NCBI RefSeq assembly: GCF_024611995.1
Contig: NZ_CP102509.1
Location: 2,108,001-2,172,000 of the forward strand
DNA length: 64,000 bases
Direction of reading: 5' to 3'
From: Streptomyces sp. NBC_00162
GTDB taxonomy: Bacteria > Actinomycetota > Actinomycetes > Streptomycetales > Streptomycetaceae
The stretch's first letter is position 1. Every line of letters begins with the position of its first letter. Under the pieces are notes generated by a model. That model searched no databases. It was not told the DNA's origin and saw nothing but the letters and a program-made list of their open reading frames with translations. The translations under genes and the position numbers were made by a program. Positions 11,862-20,502 of the stretch are shown piece after piece.

Positions 11862-12230
11862 ATGGCTGATCTCTACGCCCTGGACCTGGCCTTCGACCTG
11901 GTCGAAACCACCCCGGACGCCGTGGTCGCGGAGCTCCGGCGCCAGTTGGCGCCGGACGGACTCCTCGGGACCCGGGGCCCGGCGTGGCGCGTCGGGGGCA
12001 TGCTCGTCGGCGATTTCGGGCCGGACGACCGCGGCGGCTGGGCCCTGACCGCCCGCCAGGAGATCCACGCGGAGCAGCTCCCGGACCTCGAGGACCTCCT
12101 GCTGCTCCTCGCACCGCACGTCCGCCCGCCGGGCCCGGTCGGCCGGATCCGCCACTACGAGCACGAGTCCCCGGACCTGCTCGTACTGCGCGAGGGCCGC
12201 GTGGTCCAGCTGACGCTGGACCCTCGCTAG
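11862..12230 (+). CDS. Hypothetical protein, 122 residues
   Basis: A short acidic soluble protein (MADLYALDLAFDLVETTPDAV...) with a GGGGG tract just ahead of ATG 11862. It has no signal peptide, membrane segment or recognised motif. Codon usage fits its neighbours and the stop lies 8 bases from the convergent reductase gene. Function unknown. Confidence 0.7.
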   Translation: MADLYALDLAFDLVETTPDAVVAELRRQLAPDGLLGTRGPAWRVGGMLVGDFGPDDRGGWALTARQEIHAEQLPDLEDLLLLLAPHVRPPGPVGRIRHYEHESPDLLVLREGRVVQLTLDPR

Positions 12231-12237
12231 ACGTCCC

Positions 12238-12858
12238 TCAGCTGTCCAGGAACGTGCCGAAGGTGGCGCGTCCCTTCTGCCGGTAGGTGTGGATGGCGAT
12301 GCCGCTGGACGTCGTACGGGAGCCCGTCAGCTCGAAGGCCGTCGGCAGCCCGCCGGTCGAGAACAGCTTCCGCCCGGCGCCCAGGAACACCGGGAAGACC
12401 TGCAGGTTCAGCTCGTCCACGAGGTCCCGCGCCAGCAGCCACTGCGCGAGCTGACCGCTGCCGTGCACCTGGAGCTCCCCGTCCAGCGCGTCCTTGACGC
12501 GGACGATCTCGCTCTGCAGGTGCTCCCCGTCGAGCACGGCGGCCGGGCCCCAGGCCGGTTCCTTGAGGGTGGTCGAGGCCACGTACTTCGGCAGCCTGTT
12601 CAGGCCGCCCGCGACGGGGTCGGCGGGGTCGTCGTGCTGCGGCCAGTACCCGGCGAAGATCTCGTACGTCTTGCGCCCGAGCAGGAACGCCCCGGCCCGG
12701 CCGAAGACCTCGGCGACGAACTCCCCCATGCCCTCGTCGGCGTACGGCACCACCCAGCCGCCGTACTCGAATCCGCCGCTGGTGTCCTCCTCGGGTCCGC
12801 CGGGCGCCTGCATCACGCCGTCGAGGGTCAGAAAGGTGGTGAGGGTCAGCTTGCCCAT
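12238..12858 (-). CDS. Dihydrofolate-reductase-fold protein (RibD C-terminal domain)
   Basis: A 206-residue protein of the DHFR/RibD-C superfamily. The N-terminus LTTFLTLDGVMQAPGGP, the NADPH-binding LLGRKTYEIFAGYWP, the block LQVHGSGQLAQWLL and LNLQVFPVFLGAGRKLF are typical of the YyaP/YwjB-like group. These proteins bind NADPH and reduce an unknown substrate; they are not the essential folate enzyme. Confidence 0.87.
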   Translation of the reverse strand: MGKLTLTTFLTLDGVMQAPGGPEEDTSGGFEYGGWVVPYADEGMGEFVAEVFGRAGAFLLGRKTYEIFAGYWPQHDDPADPVAGGLNRLPKYVASTTLKEPAWGPAAVLDGEHLQSEIVRVKDALDGELQVHGSGQLAQWLLARDLVDELNLQVFPVFLGAGRKLFSTGGLPTAFELTGSRTTSSGIAIHTYRQKGRATFGTFLDS

Positions 12859-13024
12859 GGCTCCGCGCTCCTTGCTCGATCGTCCTTACGGGGATTCAGA
12901 CTCCCGGGCCGCCGCGAACTCATCGGTGCGGCGCGCGAGGAACGCCACGTCCGATTCCCGCCAGCGTCCGGTACCGGACTCCCATTTCATTGAAGCCGCA
13001 ACCACTTCGATGGAGGAGGACGGC

Positions 13025-13756
13025 ATGAACGGCTCTGTGGCACTGGTGACCGGGGGCAGTCGCGGGATCGGGGCGGCGAGTGCGCTGCGGCTCGCGGAGG
13101 ACGGGTTCGACGTCGTGGTCACGTACGTCAACGACGCGCGGGCGGCCGCCGAGGTGGTCGGCAAGGCCGAGGCGCTCGGGCGGCGCGCGATGGCCGTACG
13201 GGCCGACGCGGGCGCCGCGGCCGGGGCGGCGACCGCGGTGGACGAGACCGTACGGGCCTTCGGGCGGATCGACGTCCTGGTCAACAACGCGGGGGTGGGC
13301 GTACTCGGACCCCTCGGCGAACTGACCCTGGACGACGTGGACCGGGTGCTCGCGGTCAATGTCCGGGGCGCGTTCCTGGCGGCCCGGTCGGCGGCCGGGC
13401 GGATGGGCTCCGGCGGCCGGATCATCACCATCGGCAGCTGCATGGCCCAGCGCGTCCCGGGTCCGGGCGGCACGCTGTACGCGATGAGCAAGTCGGCGCT
13501 GACCGGGCTGACGAAGGCGCTGTCCCGGGAGCTCGGCGGGCGCGGCATCACCGCGAACCTCGTGCACCCCGGGCCGGTCGACACCGACATGAACCCGGCC
13601 GACGGGCCCCGCGCGGACCCGCAGGCGGCGGCGACGGCCCTGGGCCGTTTCGGCACCGCGCGGGAGGTGGCGGCCATGGTGTCCTTCCTGGCCGGGGAAG
13701 GGGCCGCCTACGTCACGGGCGCGGAGTTCGCCGTCGACGGCGGCTACGCCGCGTAG
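13025..13756 (+). CDS. Short-chain dehydrogenase/reductase
   Basis: A 243-residue classical SDR. The cofactor loop is TGGSRGIGAA, followed by NNAGVG and the catalytic Ser in IGSCMAQRV. The active-site pair is YAMSK, and the C-terminus EFAVDGGYAA is typical of FabG-like enzymes. ATG 13025 has a strong GGAGGA site. Substrate unknown. Confidence 0.9.
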   Translation: MNGSVALVTGGSRGIGAASALRLAEDGFDVVVTYVNDARAAAEVVGKAEALGRRAMAVRADAGAAAGAATAVDETVRAFGRIDVLVNNAGVGVLGPLGELTLDDVDRVLAVNVRGAFLAARSAAGRMGSGGRIITIGSCMAQRVPGPGGTLYAMSKSALTGLTKALSRELGGRGITANLVHPGPVDTDMNPADGPRADPQAAATALGRFGTAREVAAMVSFLAGEGAAYVTGAEFAVDGGYAA

Positions 13757-13783
13757 GTCCGGACGGGGCCTGGCCGGACAGCG

Positions 13784-13817
13784 GAACGCCCCGGGGGTGT
13801 CGGCCCCCGGGGCGTTC
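13784..13817. terminator. Bidirectional hairpin between convergent SDR and allantoicase genes
   Basis: A nearly perfect inverted repeat (arms GAACGCCCCGGGGG and CCCCCGGGGCGTTC around a 6-base loop) lies between two converging genes. It probably ends transcription from both sides. Confidence 0.75.
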
Positions 13818-13831
13818 ACGGCTGGATGGCG

Positions 13832-14965
13832 TCAGGCGCCCAGTTCCTGGTGGCGGGCGGCGTGCGCGGCGGCGCCGGCCTCCGTCAGGGAGCCGTGCAG
13901 GCGCAGGCGCGAGAAGCCGCCGTCCGGGAAGATGTCGATCCGGACGTGCGTGCCGACCGCCGGGGCGTCCAGCACGAAGCGGTGGTTGGTGTCGGGCTGC
14001 AGGCGGGTGCGCGGCAGGAACTCCGTCCACTCGCCCTCCTCACCCGTCTTGACGGACAGCGAGGCCCAGCCGGCCGAGTTGCCCTTGAGGTAGGCGGTGT
14101 CGATCTCGACGGCGCGGATCTCGGACTCGGCGACCAGCTGGTAGCGGATCCAGTCGTTGCCGTTGTCACGGCGGCGGGCGGTCTCCCAGCCGTCGTCCAT
14201 CTTGCGGGAGCGGCCCGGGTTGATGGTGTTGGTCGGCGGGGAGTAGAAGCGGTTGGACGCGTCCTGCACCGAGCCGCCGTTCTCGAGCGCGACGACGTCG
14301 AAGGTGCCGAGCGTGGCGAGCCACTTCGGGTCCGGGACGACCTCGCCGTACACGCGCAGGCGGGCGATGCCGCCGTCCGGGTGCTGGTTGACGCGCAGGT
14401 GCGTGAAGCGCTGCTCGGCGTTCACCTCGAAGCCGTTGGCCGCGTGGCCGCCGACCGGGGTGCGCGGGACGAGCACGGTCCACTTCACGTCGTCGGCGAG
14501 GAGCTCCTCCGGGGTCGGTGCGAGGGCGCCGTCCCAGTTGGTGCCCTCGATGGAGACGGCCTGCGGCATGTTGCCGCGGAAGTGGGCGGTGTCGACGACG
14601 ATGCCGCGGATGACGCCGGGGGCGCCCAGGCGTACGAGCGCCCAGTCGTGGTCCTCGGCGGTGGGCCAGGGCTGGGTGGCCGAGACACCGCGGCGGCGGC
14701 GGGTCTCCCAGCCGTCCATGATCTTGCCCTTGTGGCCGAAGTGCTCGGGGTCGAAGTGCGCGGCCTCGGCGATCAGCAGGTTCTCGCGCTGGGCGAAGAA
14801 CTCGTCGTTGGCGGCGATGACACCGGCGCCCAGCTCACGGGCGGCGAGGTTCGCGTACTGGGTGAACGGGAAGTCCGCGGTGCGGTAGTCCGCGTACGGG
14901 TCGCCGCCTCCGTACGGGTTCGCGTTACCGGTGAAGGAAGCCAGTCCAGTTGAACGCTGTGCCAC
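13832..14965 (-). CDS. alc: Allantoicase
   Basis: A 377-residue enzyme that hydrolyses allantoate to ureidoglycolate and urea in the ureide pathway. It consists of two related jelly-roll repeats, each carrying the family hallmark: GKIMDGWETRRRR in the first half and RKMDDGWETARRR in the second. HFRGNMPQ and YLKGNSAG are the matching loops. It starts at GTG 14965, two bases after the allantoinase stop, so the two are translationally coupled. Confidence 0.95.
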   Translation of the reverse strand: MAQRSTGLASFTGNANPYGGGDPYADYRTADFPFTQYANLAARELGAGVIAANDEFFAQRENLLIAEAAHFDPEHFGHKGKIMDGWETRRRRGVSATQPWPTAEDHDWALVRLGAPGVIRGIVVDTAHFRGNMPQAVSIEGTNWDGALAPTPEELLADDVKWTVLVPRTPVGGHAANGFEVNAEQRFTHLRVNQHPDGGIARLRVYGEVVPDPKWLATLGTFDVVALENGGSVQDASNRFYSPPTNTINPGRSRKMDDGWETARRRDNGNDWIRYQLVAESEIRAVEIDTAYLKGNSAGWASLSVKTGEEGEWTEFLPRTRLQPDTNHRFVLDAPAVGTHVRIDIFPDGGFSRLRLHGSLTEAGAAAHAARHQELGA

Positions 14966-14967
14966 TG

Positions 14968-16311
14968 TCAGTTCTGCCTTTCGAGGAGGAGGCCCGTGGG
15001 CTCGGTCGGGGTGCCGTGGTCGGCGATCTGCGTACCGCGCAGCCAGGTGGACTTCACGACGCCGTGCAGGGTCTTGCCCGCGTACGCCGTGATCCGGTTG
15101 CGGTGGTGCAGTTCGGCCGGGTCCACAAGGAACGTTTCTTCCGGGGCCACGACGGCGAAGTCGGCGTCGCGGCCCACCTCGATCGCGCCCTTCTGCGCCA
15201 GGCCGGCGAGGGCGGCCGGGGCGGCGGACATCCAGCGGACGACGTCCTCGAGGGAGTGGCCGCGCCGGCGCGCCTCGGTCCAGATGGCGGGCAGGCCCAG
15301 CTGGAGGGAGGAGATGCCGCCCCACGCGGAGGCGAAGTCGCTCGTTTTCAGGTCCACCGTGGAGGGCGAGTGGTCGGAGACGATGCAGTCGATGGTGCCG
15401 TCGGCGAGCGCGTCCCACAGGAGGTCCTGGTTGGCGGACTCGCGGATGGGCGGGCAGCACTTGAACTCGCTGGCGCCGTCCGGCACTTCCTCGGCGGTGA
15501 GGGTGAGGTAGTGCGGGCAGGACTCGACGGTGATCTTGACGCCCTCGGCCTTGGCGGCGGCGATCAGCGGCAGCGCGTCGGAGGAGGACAGGTGCAGCAC
15601 GTGGACGCGGGCGTTCAGCCGCTTCGCCTGGGCGATCAGGTTCTCGATCGCGGTGTTCTCGGCGTCGCGCGGGCGCGAGGCGAGGAAGTCGGAGTACTTC
15701 GGGCCGGGGACGACCGGGGCCGACTCCAGGTGGTGCGGGTCCTCGGCGTGCACGATCATCAGGCCGCCGAAGCCGGTGATCTCGGCGAGGGAGGCGGCGA
15801 GCTGCTCCTGGTCGAGCTCGGGGAACTCCTCCACGCCCGAGGGCGACAGGAAGCACTTGAAGCCGTAGACGCCGGCGTCGTGCAGCGGGCGCAGGTCCTT
15901 GACGTTGTCCGGCAGGGCGCCGCCCCAGAAGCCGACGTCGACGTGCGCCTTGGCGCGGGCGACCTCCTGCTTGACGCGCAGGTTGTCGGTCGTGGTGGTC
16001 GGCGGCAGGGAGTTCAGGGGCATGTCGAGGATGGTGGTGATGCCACCGGCCGCCGCGGCGCGGGTCGCCGTCCAGAAGCCTTCCCACTCGGTGCGGCCCG
16101 GGTCGTTCACGTGGACGTGGGTGTCGACCAGACCGGGGAGCAGGACGTCGTCGCCGAAGTCCTCCAGCCGGGCTCCGACCGGTACCTCGGCCTCGTACGC
16201 CAGCACGGCCGCGATCTTCCCGCCGGCGACGGCCACCGAAGCGGCGCGCGTCCCCTCGGGGGTGATGACGCGCGTCGAGCGCAGTACCAGTTCCACAACC
16301 ACGTCGGGCAC
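14968..16311 (-). CDS. allB: Allantoinase
   Basis: A 447-residue amidohydrolase that opens the hydantoin ring of allantoin to give allantoate. Metal ligands are visible in [10 protein letters not shown], the carboxylated Lys in [11 protein letters not shown], and the His residues of [15 protein letters not shown] and SDHSPS. I chose GTG 16311 because GGGGAGG lies five bases upstream. An in-frame GTG at 16335 would add eight residues but lacks a ribosome site. First gene of the allB-alc operon, divergent from its probable repressor allR. Confidence 0.94.
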   Translation of the reverse strand: MPDVVVELVLRSTRVITPEGTRAASVAVAGGKIAAVLAYEAEVPVGARLEDFGDDVLLPGLVDTHVHVNDPGRTEWEGFWTATRAAAAGGITTILDMPLNSLPPTTTTDNLRVKQEVARAKAHVDVGFWGGALPDNVKDLRPLHDAGVYGFKCFLSPSGVEEFPELDQEQLAASLAEITGFGGLMIVHAEDPHHLESAPVVPGPKYSDFLASRPRDAENTAIENLIAQAKRLNARVHVLHLSSSDALPLIAAAKAEGVKITVESCPHYLTLTAEEVPDGASEFKCCPPIRESANQDLLWDALADGTIDCIVSDHSPSTVDLKTSDFASAWGGISSLQLGLPAIWTEARRRGHSLEDVVRWMSAAPAALAGLAQKGAIEVGRDADFAVVAPEETFLVDPAELHHRNRITAYAGKTLHGVVKSTWLRGTQIADHGTPTEPTGLLLERQN

Positions 16312-16344
16312 CGGAACCTCCCCATCTACTTCCACAGAGCGAAA

Positions 16345-16361
16345 TTCAACGTTCTGTTGAC
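16345..16361. promoter_or_regulatory. Ureide motif 2 (TTCAAC-N4-TGTTGAC) at allB
   Basis: The 17-base sequence TTCAACGTTCTGTTGAC has 6-base arms (TTCAAC, GTTGA-). The same motif overlaps the promoters of the uricase operon (34020-34036) and catalase (36800-36816). It sits 33 bases upstream of the chosen allB start, in the leader if transcription begins near the -10 at 16477-16482. Confidence 0.55.
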
Positions 16362-16438
16362 GGAGTCTTCACGGCGATCCGGGACCAGTCAAGAGCGCCC
16401 GGACGGACCGCTGACACGCCTGCATCGCAATTGGATGT

Positions 16439-16482
16439 TTCCACAGGATGGAATTAAGATTTCGCTATACAGAATGTAGCTA
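16439..16482. promoter_or_regulatory. Tandem AllR-type operators and divergent allB/allR promoter
   Basis: Two 15-base palindromes, TTCCACAGGATGGAA (16439-16453) and TTTCGCTATACAGAA (16460-16474), are spaced 21 bases. On the minus strand a -10 (TAGCTA, 16482-16477) ends two bases before the second operator and would serve allB. On the plus strand TTGGAT (16431-16436) and TTAAGA (16454-16459) with a 17-base spacer flank the first operator and would serve allR, giving autoregulation. The same pair occurs at aceB, hyi and gcl. Confidence 0.65.
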
Positions 16483-16637
16483 CCACCACCGGGGACGGGG
16501 AGGTAACTTCCCGAGGACGTCCGCCACCAGGACAAACCGCCTCTGACCGGCGGGGACGGCATCGCCCCTGCTCTAGGGCCGAAGCCGACCGACCGGTAGG
16601 CTGCTTCCTTGCCTGCCAGCACCGAAAGGACCGCGCC

Positions 16638-17441
16638 GTGCCGACGTCCAGCGCCAGCACCACCGACGCTTCCGCCAAGCCCACCGCCGCCAGCGGTGGC
16701 GTCCAGTCCCTTGAGCGCGCCTTCGATCTGCTCGAACGCATGGCCGACGCCGGGGGTGAGGTCGGCCTCAGCGAGCTCTCCGCGGCCAGCGGACTGCCGC
16801 TGCCGACGATCCACCGTCTCATGCGCACCCTCGTGGCGTGCGGCTACGTCCGCCAGCAGCCCAACCGACGTTACTCCCTCGGGCCCCGGCTGATCCGCCT
16901 CGGCGAGTCCGCGTCGCGGCTGCTGGGCACCTGGGCCCGCCCCTACCTCGCCCGCCTGGTGGAGGAGACCGGGGAGACGGCGAACATGGCCCTGCTCGAC
17001 GGGGACGAGATCGTCTACGTCGCCCAGGTGCCGTCCAAGCACTCCATGCGCATGTTCACCGAGGTCGGCCGCCGAGTGCTCCCGCACTCCACCGGCGTGG
17101 GCAAGGCGCTCCTCGCCCACACCCCCGCCGAGGAGGTACGGGCCCTGCTCGCGCGCACCGGCATGCCGGCGGCGACCGAGAAGACCATCACCACGCCCGA
17201 GGGCTTCCTCGAGGCGCTGGAGCAGGTCCGCAAGGTGGGCTACGCGGTCGACGACAACGAGCAGGAGATAGGAGTCCGCTGCCTCGCCGTGTCGGTGCCG
17301 AACTCGCCGACCGCCGCCGCGATCTCCATCTCCGGCCCGGCCGGCCGGGTGACCGAGGCCGTGGCCGAGTCCTTCGTGCCGATCCTGCAGGGTGTCGCGG
17401 CCGAGCTGTCGGTCGCCCTGTCCAACCAGAGCCCCGCCTAG
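16638..17441 (+). CDS. allR: IclR-family transcriptional repressor of the allantoin genes
   Basis: A 267-residue IclR regulator. A winged helix-turn-helix at about residues 23-85 (VQSLERAFDLLERM to RRYSLGPRLIRLG) is followed by the IclR effector domain with HSTGVGKALLA and DDNEQEIGVRCLAVSV. IclR proteins usually repress and release DNA on binding a small acid; in E. coli and S. coelicolor AllR controls allantoin genes. It starts at GTG 16638 and is divergent from allB. Its TAG stop overlaps the CTAG target of the adjacent IS element, so the protein is intact despite the insertion. Confidence 0.88.
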   Translation: MPTSSASTTDASAKPTAASGGVQSLERAFDLLERMADAGGEVGLSELSAASGLPLPTIHRLMRTLVACGYVRQQPNRRYSLGPRLIRLGESASRLLGTWARPYLARLVEETGETANMALLDGDEIVYVAQVPSKHSMRMFTEVGRRVLPHSTGVGKALLAHTPAEEVRALLARTGMPAATEKTITTPEGFLEALEQVRKVGYAVDDNEQEIGVRCLAVSVPNSPTAAAISISGPAGRVTEAVAESFVPILQGVAAELSVALSNQSPA

Positions 17442-18391
17442 GTGTGTTGTCCGGGCAGGTTGGTGACGCGGCTGGCGGGTGTTTGGCCTTGGATGCCGGT
17501 GTGGGGTCGGTGGTAGTTGTACCAGTCGATCCAGTCGGTGAACGCTTCCTGGCGCTGGTGATCTGAGGTGTAGGGCCGCTGGTAGGCCCATTCCTCGAGC
17601 AGGGTGCGGTGGAAGCGTTCGACCTTGCCGTTGGTCTGCGGCCGCCAGGGCCTGGTCCAGCGGGGGCTGATGCCCAGATCACTGCAGGTCTGACGCCAGG
17701 TGTTCTTGCTGTAGGCCCAGGCGTTGTCGGTCAGGACGCGTTCGACGGTGATGCCCAGGGACGCGAACCAGGCGGTGGCCCGGGCCAGGAAGGCGGCGCA
17801 GGTGGGGGCGGTCTCGTCGGGGAGGTCTTCGGTGTAGGCGAGGCGGGTGTGGTCGTCGAGGGCGGTGTGAAGGTAGGCCCAGCCCGCGCCGGTCTTGTTG
17901 CGGCGGCCCTCGGCGCGGCCGAGGGCCTGGTGGCCGCCGCCGTCGGGGATCCGGCCGAGTTTCTTGACGTCGATGTGGACGAGTTCGCCGGGCCGCTGCC
18001 GTTCGTAGCGGCGGACGGGCTCGCCGGTGGCGCGGTCCAGGGTGGCCAGTGGCGGCAGGCCGTGGCGCATCAGGATGCGGTGGGCGGTGGAGGGCGCGAT
18101 CCCGCAGCGGGCGGCCAGCCGCAGGGGGCCGATGCGGTGTTCGCGCCGCAGTCGCAGGACGTGTTCCTCGACCGTGGCCGGTGTCCGGGCGGGCTGGTGG
18201 TGGGGGCGACTGGTCCGGTCACTCATTCCGGCGACGCCCAGCGTGCGGTAGCGGCCGGCCCAGCGGGCCGCGGTGGTGTGGCTGACCTGGAAACGTTCCG
18301 CTGCCCGCCGCACGGGCCAGCCGTCGTCCACGACACAACGCGCCAGGCGCAGTCGTCCGGTCTCGGTCAGCGGGGCATTACGGTGGACCAC
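17438..18391 (-). CDS. IS481-family transposase (DDE integrase fold)
   Basis: A 317-residue transposase. The N-terminal helix-turn-helix is RRAAERFQVSHTTAARW. The rve catalytic domain carries the DDE triad in HIDVKKLGRI, LTDNAWAYSK and KVERFHRTLLEEW. I chose GTG 18391, which has GGAGG 7 bases upstream. The TAG stop is supplied by the flanking CTAG target duplication. Full length, so likely functional. Confidence 0.9.
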   Translation of the reverse strand: MVHRNAPLTETGRLRLARCVVDDGWPVRRAAERFQVSHTTAARWAGRYRTLGVAGMSDRTSRPHHQPARTPATVEEHVLRLRREHRIGPLRLAARCGIAPSTAHRILMRHGLPPLATLDRATGEPVRRYERQRPGELVHIDVKKLGRIPDGGGHQALGRAEGRRNKTGAGWAYLHTALDDHTRLAYTEDLPDETAPTCAAFLARATAWFASLGITVERVLTDNAWAYSKNTWRQTCSDLGISPRWTRPWRPQTNGKVERFHRTLLEEWAYQRPYTSDHQRQEAFTDWIDWYNYHRPHTGIQGQTPASRVTNLPGQHT

Positions 18392-18504
18392 GAGGGCCTC
18401 CTCGGATCGGTGCAGATGTCGCAATCCACACCGAACCCGGAGGCCCTCACCCATTTCAAGAACCCAGCACGCGTGTCACCAACGTCCCGGGACAACACAC
18501 CTAG
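17438..18504. mobile_element. IS481-family insertion sequence, complete
   Basis: The element spans 17442-18500 (1059 bp). It is flanked by the 4-base duplication CTAG (17438-17441 and 18501-18504), and CTAG is the target favoured by IS481-type elements. Its ends are inverted repeats beginning GTGTGTTGTCC, then diverging slightly before GTTGGTGAC. It holds one transposase gene. It inserted downstream of allR without changing the coding sequence. A truncated relative lies at 59018-59649. Confidence 0.88.
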
Positions 18505-18524
18505 GCCCTGTCCCGGCAGGCAGT

Positions 18525-18581
18525 CGTACGAAAAGGCCCCGGCGCCCCTCGCTTCGAGGGGCGCCGGGGCCTTTTCGTACG
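18525..18581. terminator. Very long bidirectional terminator hairpin
   Basis: Two perfect 27-base arms separated by three bases (18525-18551 and 18555-18581) include AAAAGG on the left and CCTTTT on the right, so each strand gets a T-tract. It ends the ABC transporter operon on the minus strand and, before the IS insertion, would have terminated allR on the plus strand. Confidence 0.85.
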
Positions 18582-18593
18582 CGGTCCCGGGGC

Positions 18594-19286
18594 TCAGGGC
18601 GCCGGGACCGGTTCCTGGCTCTGCTTGAGGCGGCCGTCGGCCATCGTCGCCGTACGGTCCATCCGCTCCAGGTGGGCGTGGTCGTGGGTGACCAGCACCG
18701 TGGCGGTGGAGCGCTCGCGGGTCAGCGTGACCAGCAGGTCGAGCACGGCGGCGCCGCGCTCGTGGTCGAGGGCACTGGTCGGCTCGTCGACCAGCAGCAC
18801 GGCGGGCTCGTTCATCAGGGCGCGGGCTATGTTGATCCGCTGGCGCTGGCCGCCGGAGAGCTGGTGGGGCCGCTTGTCGGCCTTATCGGCCAGACCCACC
18901 GCGTCCAGCAGCTCCAGCGCGCGCCGGCGCAGCGCCCGCGAGGGGCGGCCCGAGAGGTGCGCCATGACCTGGAGCTGTTCGGCGGCGGTCAGCGAGGCCA
19001 GCAGGTTCGGCTGCTGGAAGACGATGCCGATCTTCTCCCGGCGCAGGGCCGACTTCTCGGCCGCGCTCATCCCCGCCGTGTCCCGGCCGGCGACGACCAC
19101 CCGGCCGGAGTCCGGGGTGACCAGGGTGGCGGCGACCGCGAGCAGGCTGGACTTGCCGGAACCGGAAGGTCCGATCACCGCCGTCAGGGTGCCGGCGGGC
19201 ACCTCCAGGCCGACCGCGTCGAGAGCGGTGAGCCGGGAGTCCCCGTCGGGGTAGGTGAGCGTGACGTCGTGGACGAGCAGGGTCAT
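18594..19286 (-). CDS. ABC transporter ATP-binding protein (MacB/LolD-like)
   Basis: A 230-residue ATPase of the MacB/LolD/FtsE type. Walker A is [11 protein letters not shown], the signature LSGGQRQR, Walker [13 protein letters not shown] and the H-loop VTHDHAH. ATG 19286 overlaps the permease stop (ATGA), making a two-gene exporter unit. These ATPases drive FtsX-like permeases that move peptides, lipids or antibiotics outward. Confidence 0.9.
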   Translation of the reverse strand: MTLLVHDVTLTYPDGDSRLTALDAVGLEVPAGTLTAVIGPSGSGKSSLLAVAATLVTPDSGRVVVAGRDTAGMSAAEKSALRREKIGIVFQQPNLLASLTAAEQLQVMAHLSGRPSRALRRRALELLDAVGLADKADKRPHQLSGGQRQRINIARALMNEPAVLLVDEPTSALDHERGAAVLDLLVTLTRERSTATVLVTHDHAHLERMDRTATMADGRLKQSQEPVPAP

Positions 19287-20368
19287 CGGGCGCTCCCGAG
19301 GGCGGTCAGCGGGTCGACGGCGGTGATCCGCCGGATGGACAGGGCCGCGCCCAGCGCTCCGAGCACGATCATCACGGCGGCCGGGACGAACACGGTGGCG
19401 GCGTCGAGCACGAAGGGCACGTTCCCGCCGCTGATCAGGGCGCCGAAGCCGGCGGCGAGCGCCGTGCCCAGCCCGGTGCCGATCGCGAGCATCACCACGG
19501 CCTGGCCGAGGGCGTCCTTGAGCAGGTAGGGGGTGGAGGCACCCAGTGCCTTCAGGACGGCGATGTCCCCGCTGCGCTGGATGGTCCACACCGTGAAGAA
19601 GGCGCCTATCACCAGGGCCGAGATGGCGAAGAGGAAGCCGCGCATCAGCTGGAGGGAGCCGTTCTCGGCCTGGTACGAGCCTATGGCGCCCAGCGCCTCG
19701 TCCACCGTCTGCGCCTTGGTGCCGGCGGCCTCGTCCGCGGCGGTCAGGTCGATGCCGTCGCCGGAGACGCCGACGACGGTCGCCAGGGTGTCCAGGGAGG
19801 TGCCGGGGTTGCCGATGCGCTGCCAGTCGTTCAGGTCCATCCAGACGACCGGGGTGTGGCTGTAGGCGGCGGTGCCGGAGACCGCGGCCACGGCCAGCTC
19901 GAGCGGGCCGATCTTCAGTTTGGCTCCCGCGGTGAGGCCGCCCAGCTCCTTCGCGGCCTTCTCGGTGAGGACCACCTGGCCCTGGGCGAGGCCCGCGCCG
20001 CGTGGAGCCAGCCTCCCGGCCGGCTCCACGCCGAAGGCGGACACCGCGGCGGTGCGTTCGCCCGCGGAGGCGTTGGTGGTGCGGATGCCGAGCGGCTCGG
20101 CCGCGCTCACCCCGGGCTGCCCCCGCCAGGCCCGCCAGGCCTTCTCCGGCACCTGGGAGCTGGTGAAGGACACCTTCTGCTCACCGGTGGGCGCGGCGAA
20201 GGCCAGATGGGTGGCGGGCAGCCCGGTGACGGCCGAGATGTTCTCCCGGGCCAGGCCGGAGGTGAGTCCGGACAACAGGCCGACCAGCAGCGTGATCAGC
20301 AGGACGACCGAGCCCATGAGGGCGAACCGGCCCTTCGCGAACCGTAGATCTCTCCATGCGACGAACAT
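19283..20368 (-). CDS. FtsX/MacB-type ABC transporter permease
   Basis: A 361-residue membrane protein. A first helix at about residues 15-38 (LMGSVVLLITLLVGLLSGL) is followed by a large extracytoplasmic MacB-PCD-like domain of about 200 residues. Three C-terminal helices follow, with GDIAVLKALGAS and DPLTALGSAR as FtsX signatures. ATG 20368 (MFVAWRDLRFAKGRF) has GGGGGA upstream and suits the fold better than the longer frame. It is divergent from a sensor kinase/regulator pair, a setting common for stress or antibiotic exporters. Confidence 0.87.
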   Translation of the reverse strand: MFVAWRDLRFAKGRFALMGSVVLLITLLVGLLSGLTSGLARENISAVTGLPATHLAFAAPTGEQKVSFTSSQVPEKAWRAWRGQPGVSAAEPLGIRTTNASAGERTAAVSAFGVEPAGRLAPRGAGLAQGQVVLTEKAAKELGGLTAGAKLKIGPLELAVAAVSGTAAYSHTPVVWMDLNDWQRIGNPGTSLDTLATVVGVSGDGIDLTAADEAAGTKAQTVDEALGAIGSYQAENGSLQLMRGFLFAISALVIGAFFTVWTIQRSGDIAVLKALGASTPYLLKDALGQAVVMLAIGTGLGTALAAGFGALISGGNVPFVLDAATVFVPAAVMIVLGALGAALSIRRITAVDPLTALGSAR

Positions 20369-20502
20369 GTCCCCCACCTTGGTCTTCCGCGTGGACACAA
20401 GGCATCGCGCCACGGTAGCGATCCTGGTATCGAAGGGCGCACCGAGACATCAAACTTTCGATTGACCGGGGGTGGCCGGGCCCGACTTACGCTGGTCCGG
20501 CG

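Noticed and set aside
16311..16335. GTG 16335 as allantoinase start
   Set aside because: It lacks a ribosome site, while GTG 16311 has GGGGAGG at proper spacing.
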